NCBI RefSeq assembly: GCF_004664715.2
Contig: NC_051068.1
Span: 14,334,798-14,398,797 of the forward strand
Source: Peromyscus leucopus
Lineage: Eukaryota; Chordata; Mammalia; Rodentia; Cricetidae
Reading direction: 5' to 3'
Length of the DNA: 64,000 nucleotides
The first letter of the stretch is position 1, and each line of letters opens with the position of its first letter. This document shows, one piece after another, positions 58,057-64,000 of the stretch. Position numbers and translations under genes: made by a program. The notes below the pieces were generated by a model. It made no database searches. It saw only the letters and a list, made by a program, of their open reading frames with translations, and was not told the DNA's origin.

Positions 58057-58319
58057 TTCTAGGAATCTGTTACTCTTCAGCTCCAGAATATTAAGAATCA
58101 CTTAGAGAAATGTTGCATCTTTTAAGTGTAAATACCAGTGTTCTTGGGAAAAGCATGAAGGAATTTCTAAGTGCTCATGGCCCACACTAATCCCACAGCT
58201 ACATGGTTTTCACCTTTTACATTGAAAGTTTCACATGCCAAGCATCTTCTAATGCTCACAGAGGAAGAACTTGAAATCATTTCCCAGTAGTACCAAAAGA
58301 ACCAGGCACAACGACTGAC

Positions 58320-58497
58320 TGTCTTAGTTACTGTTCTATTGCTGTGAAAAGGCACTCTGGCCAAGGCAGCTCTTACAAAATAAAACATTTAACTGGGCTT
58401 GCTTGCAGTTTTAGAGTGTTAGTTCATGATCATCATGGTGGGAAGCAGACAGGCATGGCAGCAAGTAGCTGAGAACTTTACAACCTGATACCTAGAC

Positions 58498-58591
<94 letters not shown>

Positions 58592-58768
58592 TAGCATGAG
58601 GCTTTTGAAACTCAAAGCTTAGCCAAGTGACACACCTCCTCTAACAAGGCCACACCTACTCTAGTAAGGCTACACCTCCTCCAAATCCTTCCCAAACAGT
58701 TCCACTAACTGGAGAGTGAGCACCCAGCGTATTAGCCCATGGGGCCATTCTTCCTCAAACCACCATAA
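58320..58768 (+). mobile_element. Rodent MaLR-type solo LTR with (GA)n
   Basis: 'gttctattgctgtgaaaagg', 'gatcatcatggtgggaagca', 'acacacctcctctaacaagg', 'ccacacctactctagtaagg' and 'cattcttcctcaaaccacca' follow an abundant rodent LTR. A (GA)n tract at 58501-58589 has expanded inside it. Confidence 0.7.
58501..58589. repeat. (GA)n microsatellite
   Basis: About 44 AG units with one AA interruption near 58559. Confidence 0.97.
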
Positions 58769-58890
58769 TGACTCAGGGCTTCAATCCCAGCTTGTATGAG
58801 GCAAAGGCAGGGGGATTGCTGTAAGTTTGAGGCCAGTGTGACTACAGAGGGAAACTGTCTCAGTAACACCAAATAAAACAACACAAGAGA
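58769..58890 (+). mobile_element. B1 SINE, decayed
   Basis: 'gggcttcaatcccagcttgt', 'aggcagggggattgctgtaa' and 'gtttgaggccagtgtgacta' followed by 'gaaactgtctcag' give a plus-strand B1 lacking its first bases. Confidence 0.75.
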
Positions 58891-59217
58891 AGCAATGTGC
58901 ATAATTTTATAATTTGAAACCTCTGGGCAGAAGCGGATTTAATACACTGCTCTGCTTCAATCCTGTCTTGACTCTCTGGCCTTGGACGAAGTGCCAAACC
59001 TGACAGGAGAAGCTTGCTTCCCAAGCCTCAGGGTGCCTCATCTAGCCTTCTAGGGTGTGGATTTGTATGAGTTTCATTATGAAGAAAACTTTCATTGTTA
59101 TTTACAAAGAACACCAGCGGGGGTGCTTCTAATGGAACACTTCCTAAGAGAGCCGTATAGAAGCTTTGATAGTTGAGAATCATCACACACATGCACACAC
59201 ACACATACGTGTGCGCG

Positions 59218-59260
<43 letters not shown>

Positions 59261-60220
59261 CCAGACTCCAAGTTTGTATCCTTTGAGAATGAAATCAGGA
59301 TTGGGGTTTGATTCTTCCCACTGCTAAACAGCAGTGCAGATCCCACTCTGAAGGACTCACATTTTACATTTTCATATTTAAAGCTAAATTTTATAGGAGT
59401 ATTGAACAGAATTGAAATGTGAAATGGGCCTATTATTACGTTTTTAAATAAGTAGAAAAAGGACAAGACTGTACATTTACTTCTTATATGACAAACATTG
59501 TCTATGTGACAGTCTTCCTGAAACCATGGAAGAAGTAAAAAAAAAAATTGTCTAGTTAGCAAGTGGTGATGAGAGCATTTGTTTTACTTACAGTCTAGAA
59601 AATATTGTTTCCCATGAATGTATAACTTACTATGAGCGCTCTGGGCAGTGTCTGGCAAGGTTTTAAAATAAGGCATTTATGCATGGCTGTACCGCAGCTG
59701 ACTAACCATTGACTGCATCATGGCGATAGGTTATTCCAGCTGTCTCTCTCCCCATCTTAGTAGCCTAGGGAGTCATCCTGGCAGCAACATCTGGAACTCA
59801 AACCAGGATTCCATCACCTCATAGGCACCCAGGATCCTGGCACAGCATTTCTACTGGACAGGCTTCTTGGTTGTATGAGGCCATTGGCTATTGAGCACAG
59901 TGTTGTTTATTTCCTGCAGTGTTGAAGCATTTATGGTCTAACACATTGAGTCCCATAGTGAAACAAAGGAGAACAGAGGTAAATACAGTCATGGCAATGG
60001 ATGCCAGGAGAAAGACCATCGACCCAAAGCATGGCCAAATTAAACGAGCTTTACATGTGTACATCAGAGTCGAATCTGTGGCTGTCTCCCCTAAGGTGGG
60101 GCTCATGAGACCCTCCTTGAGCCAATTTTCCATACCTTTTTTTTATAGGGGCAAAGCCACAAGATGGGTATTTTTTTTAAAGTAAGCATAGTTACAGAAG
60201 CAAGACCAGGCAGTTAGAAT
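58891..60220. other. Unique stretch with a (CA)n tract
   Basis: A (CA)n tract with GTGCGCGCCC at its left occupies 59182-59259. No gene was recognised. An 81-codon minus-strand frame (59888-60133) has one hydrophobic stretch of about 20 residues and no known domain. Confidence 0.4.
59182..59259. repeat. (CA)n microsatellite, compound
   Basis: CA units interrupted by TGCA, TACGTG and GCGCGCC, then about 20 pure CA units, read directly. Confidence 0.95.
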
Positions 60221-60224
60221 TTTA

Positions 60225-60737
60225 CAAAGCCAAGTGCCAGGCTGAGCTCCAGGAGTCCAGTCAACGAGAAAGAAGAGGGAGTATATGAGCAAGGGGTATC
60301 AAGATCATGATGGGGAAACCTACAGAGATAGCCAAACCAAGCTAGTGGGAACTCATGAACTTTAGACCAACAGCTATGGAGCCTCCACAGAACTGGACTA
60401 GGCCCTCTGCATAAGCAAGACAGTTGTATAGCTTGATCTGCTTAAGGGGCCCCTGGCAGCAGGATCGGGATCCATCCCTGGTGCATTAGCTGGCTTTCTG
60501 GAGCCCACTGCCTATGGTGGGACACCTTGTACAGCCTTGATATAGGGGGAGGGGCTTGGACCTGCCTCAACTGAATGTACCAGGCTCTGTTGACTCCCCA
60601 TGGAATGCCTTACCTTGTCAGAGGGGGGGGATGGGGGATGGGCTGGGAGGGGAAAGATTGGAGAGCAGGAGGAGGGAAGAGAGGAGGATCTGTGGTTGGC
60701 ATGTAAAATGGATAGAAAAAATAATTAATTAAAAAAA
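60225..60737 (+). mobile_element. LINE-1 3' UTR
   Basis: 'ggctgagctccaggagtcca', 'gctagtgggaactcatgaac', 'gcctcaactgaatgtaccag' and a G-rich end (60620-60680), then 'attaattaaaaaaa'. It is homologous to 57570-58056 of the neighbouring L1 and ends in an A tail. 5' truncated. Confidence 0.8.
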
Positions 60738-60739
60738 TC

Positions 60740-61078
60740 TTCCTTGGAGCATTTGTTACAAAACATTTCACGGCTATGGGGTGGGACACAGCCCAGCAAC
60801 GAGAAACAGAAACACTCAAGCTTTACAGTAAATAGGAATGTAACTTGGCTGCAGACGCAAAATGGCTTCCAGGAACAAAATGGAGTCATGCTGGCTCTTC
60901 ACTTGGAGGACCTCAACAGCAGCAGCAGCCCTTTCTCAAGGGCAGGGGTCTCCACCTTGCTCCATACTGCTACAGAGCATTCCACTTGCATAGTCAGTTC
61001 TTCTTACAAGTCAAACTCTCTACAAGATTGGGACAGATGTTGCCATGCATCCTCCACTAAGCGTCTAAAGTGATTTCC
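60740..61078. other. Unique non-coding stretch
   Basis: A short CAG-rich patch (CAACAGCAGCAGCAGCCC) lies at 60914-60931. The 109-codon frame at 60744-61073 shows no known domain. Confidence 0.4.
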
Positions 61079-61079
61079 A

Positions 61080-61395
61080 GGACTGGAAAGATGGTTCAGG
61101 TGGTGAATTGCTGGTCACACAAGCATGAGCTCCTGAGCATGGCCCCCTGGAGCCCATGTGAAAAGCTGGGTACAGGGCACCTGTCATCCAGGGAAGTGGC
61201 CACAGATGGATCTCTGCAGCTTGTTGGCAAGCCCATCTGACTGAATTAGTGATCCAAGATTCAGAAAGACCCTGTTTCCAAAAGGAAGGTGAACAATGAT
61301 TGGGGGAATCACCTGATGCTGACCTCTGGCCTTCACATGCCTATATGCACCTGCACACATGTGTGCAAACAAACATTATATGTATGAATGTATGT
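61080..61395 (+). mobile_element. B4-like composite SINE
   Basis: 'ggactggaaagatggttcag', 'ggatctctgcagcttgttgg', 'caagcccatctgactgaatt', 'aaagaccctgtttccaaaag' and 'ctgacctctggccttcacat' keep the whole order of the family. Confidence 0.8.
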
Positions 61396-61812
61396 GTGTA
61401 CACATATACATGTATATGTGTATAGTGAATAAGACATTTTCCTATCTCTCTCTGCTTTCCAGTGCTATATAATGGTCTTGAAATTCTAAACATCACCCAG
61501 CTTTTCAAATTTGGTTTCATACACTTGCTCGTCTGTCTATTGCTTTAGAACTCTGAGCTCACATTTCTCCCAGGAATCTGCTTCTGTACATGCAGATAAA
61601 AACCAGTGTTTATGTGAGCTACTATTGCCAAAACACTGCACGTGGCATCTTCACCAATAAACAGAATTAGAATAAACACAGTCAGAATTATTTCCACCTG
61701 TCTTGGCCACTAGTCTCTCAGGCAGAGGAAGGTTTATGTCACTATGACAGAAAATGGGGACTTCTGTCACTTGGAGGACCATAGAAGACTGTGGGCTTTG
61801 GTGATGCCAAGC
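61396..61812. other. Unique non-coding stretch
   Basis: No gene or repeat recognised beyond the degenerate TATG-rich tail of the SINE. Confidence 0.4.
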
Positions 61813-61815
61813 TGT

Positions 61816-62012
61816 GGGCTAGCAAGATGGCCAGCAGTTAAAGATCTTTGCTGTGCAAACCCGACATCCTGATCTTGATGCCCAGAACCCACATAAAGGT
61901 GGAAAGAGGGAGCCAACTAGACTAGTCACCCTCTGGCCTCCACACGTGCTCGGTGGCATGCACACCCCACCTCCCAATAACACATAATGATGAGTACAAT
62001 AAAATGATGTCA
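61816..62012 (+). mobile_element. B2/B3 SINE
   Basis: 'gggctagcaagatggccagc', 'ttgatgcccagaacccacat', 'ctctggcctccacacgtgct' and 'cggtggcatgcacaccccac' are followed by 'acaataaaatgatg'. The order is complete. Confidence 0.8.
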
Positions 62013-62203
62013 AGCTTACTGACAGAATGGCTGGTTTTCTCTTCCCCGGCAGAAATGTATTTGCTGGTTCTACAATCAGCATTGTTCTTTGGATTCAAGA
62101 GTGCTTCCTAGGGGGTTTGAGAAAGTGTGGGAGAAAAATATTTCTGAGAAAATAAGCAAGCATTTGATTTTATGGAAAAATAAAAGAGTGTTAAAGAGAC
62201 ACA

Positions 62204-62328
62204 AACATAGGCAGAGCCAGGCGGATCTCTGTGAGTTCAAGGCCAGCCTGGGCTACCAAGTGAGCTCCAGGAAAGGCGCAAAGCTGCACAGAGAAACCCT
62301 GTCTCGGGAAAAACAAAAAAAGAGAGAG
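62204..62328 (+). mobile_element. B1 SINE, 5'-truncated
   Basis: 'gccaggcggatctctgtgag', 'gttcaaggccagcctgggct', 'accaagtgagctccaggaaa' and 'ggcgcaaagctgcacagaga' followed by 'aaccctgtctcggg' give a cricetid-type B1 missing its first part. Short direct repeats AGAGACACA at 62195-62203 and 62329-62337 flank it. Confidence 0.88.
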
Positions 62329-62339
62329 AGAGACACATG

Positions 62340-64000
62340 CAACAAACTGGCCATGATAAAATTTACTTTAAAGTTGGAGTAAGCGAAAACACATCTAGCT
62401 TGTGGCTTCTTGACCTGTTGCAAAGGACAGGGCTGGTTTGGACTGGAGGCCTGGGCTCTGAGCCAGCCCAGGTGATCATTCAAGATGGGTCACTGCCCAA
62501 AGTGGGCTGGTAGCAGTGAGAAGACAGTGCCCTCTCGGCAGCTGGGAAGTGGCTTTGCAGGTCGGAGGTGCTTTGTGGCACAAGGTATTTTAGGACCGTG
62601 TCACCAGGAAGAGGTGACTTGTGAGTATCACAGCCATTGCGACTTGTGTTACCAGATACCACACTGCTCATCAACATGGCCGTTTAGCCCTATTAACCTC
62701 GAAAGAAGCAATGCTTACTTTCCAGATAAGAAAAATGAAGTTTTGTATAAAAAAAAAAAAAGTTAGCTCTTTTGTCCACAGTGATAAATGGTAGCCCATG
62801 TTTGAGCCCTGAGCTGGTTGCACTGAGGTGATGGTCTGGTCTGGAGTGGGTCAGGAGGCCTCTCTCTGATAAAGAGTGAGAAGTTGCTCCATGAAAACAG
62901 GAGGTAAAATGTGTACCTGGTAACAGTGTAAGTCACACGATGCTGTTACCTTTTGTGCTCGTTCAATTTTTCGTCCTGAGTACCAACATGGCCAAAGCAT
63001 TCTGGGTATTCTGCACATTGGTCCTTCCTTCCTCCAAGCTCTTCACACATCTGGAAAGTCTGTTGGTTTCCTCTCCTGTTTTCACAGCCTGTGGTCTGCA
63101 AGAGGAGGGACTGCTCGCGTAAGCTCTCACTTAGTAGTTGTTGGGTGGGATACTTAATTTAATAACTCAACCACATTGAGCAGCAGAAGAAAATCAGGAA
63201 TTTATTTCCATGGACAAGTATCCATACATTATATTATAATTTAAAATTTTGAAGCAGTTGTTTGTTTATTTTTCCTTTTCTTTTTTGGTGGTTCTTTTGT
63301 TCTTGTTGCACGGTATGTTACTACGTCCAGACCCACTGTCAGACAATCCAATAAGCCAGGTTAGTTCTCTGTTCACACCAAGGCAGCAACGCGAAGAGTT
63401 TAGTGTCACCCTTCACCAGCTCTGTAAGATTTCTCCTTTCGACTATTTCCTGTTAAATTCTGTTTGCATTCTGTGGCACACGGCAGAGTGCTTCTCGGCC
63501 TATATTTTTTTAATTACATTTAGAAACAAGAGTGACTATTGTAGCTAAGCAAGTTCATAATCATGATTCTGAGATTTAAATTCTGTCTTCTTTACTCTGG
63601 CTGTGTATCCACTCATGGGTGTAGAAAACAAGAATATTTTATTCTTGTTCTGATATGTCCTACTAATACATGTTTATGGGAGAAAATTGTCATAGTTATT
63701 AAAAGAGTCTATGACATTTTCTAAAGAGTGTGGGTATTGCCTGCACAGGCTGGCTGAATTCCAATTCGTGTAATTACATTCGGCTGTCTGGTTACCTTAG
63801 CGATTCTCTCTCTTGCTCCCTGGGTCCTCACGGTGGTTAGCTTGGCTCAGATACTCCTGTTTGCTGTCCCTAGCTTTATATAATAGGAGCCAAGGCATTC
63901 TTCTCTTTAGAATTGTATTTTCTATCTAGTCATACACACTTAAAATGTATGCATTTTGAGGCACATAGTCAAGCCTGATTTTCTAATCAGATTTTTTGTT
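62340..64000. other. Unique stretch to window end
   Basis: No gene or secure repeat. 63720-63850 ('gaattccaattcgtgtaatt', 'acattcggctgtctggttac' and 'cttagcgattctc') keeps several CpG in repeat-free sequence, and 63480-63530 has TTTTTTAATTAC. It is a possible conserved element. Confidence 0.35.

Overview
The window is mammalian nuclear DNA from a rodent, most likely a cricetid (hamster, deer mouse or vole group). The strongest clue is the B1 SINEs near 10482 and 57161. In both, the 'gcgcctttcctgga' block stands where mouse and rat B1 have a different block, which from memory is the cricetid form. Rodent B2/B3, ID and B4-like SINEs, Lx-type LINE-1 3' ends, MaLR LTRs and URR1 DNA transposons agree. 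CpG is scarce outside young repeats and a few short patches.

I found no protein-coding exon, processed pseudogene or structural RNA gene that I can support. The longest open frames (up to about 190 codons) run through SINEs, LTRs, microsatellites or AT-rich sequence and look unlike proteins. The window reads as intergenic or deep intronic DNA, made of repeat fossils separated by unique AT-rich stretches.

Layout. 1-2000: two tandem Lx-type L1 3' ends and an AT-rich tract. 2000-8000: unique sequence with old MaLR LTRs (about 5965 and 6588-7066), a MIR and an L1 scrap. 8550-13700: B2, a young B1 with perfect 13-bp target-site duplications, decayed B1/ID, MaLR and MER5A pieces. 14700-15560: repeat-free, homeobox/FOX-motif-rich sequence that looks conserved. 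16174-16396: URR1. 18100-24600: MIRs, B1/B2/B3 copies, a MaLR LTR and an old DNA transposon split by a B1. 24852-25572: a MaLR LTR split by a second, 309-bp element. 27230-27730: the most striking unique segment, with a CpG-rich core. 30450-31100: B3 and URR1 fossils. 31500-36720: microsatellites, B3s, and oppositely oriented L1 ends. 37802-38188: a solo LTR with perfect 6-bp duplications. 38300-50900: mainly unique DNA with several candidate conserved blocks (41330-41560, 42380-42680, 48090-48500), a MaLR LTR and a G-rich minisatellite. 50889-64000: MaLR, B4-like and B2-like SINEs, two related L1 3' UTRs (one hit by a young B1), and unique sequence ending in a possible conserved block near 63720-63850.

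There are no genes here to work together. Any function is probably cis-regulatory: the repeat-free blocks rich in TAATTA, FOX, POU-octamer and E-box motifs resemble the distal enhancers of developmental genes. That is inference. Conservation was not tested, and repeat family names come from recalled consensus patterns, not a database search.
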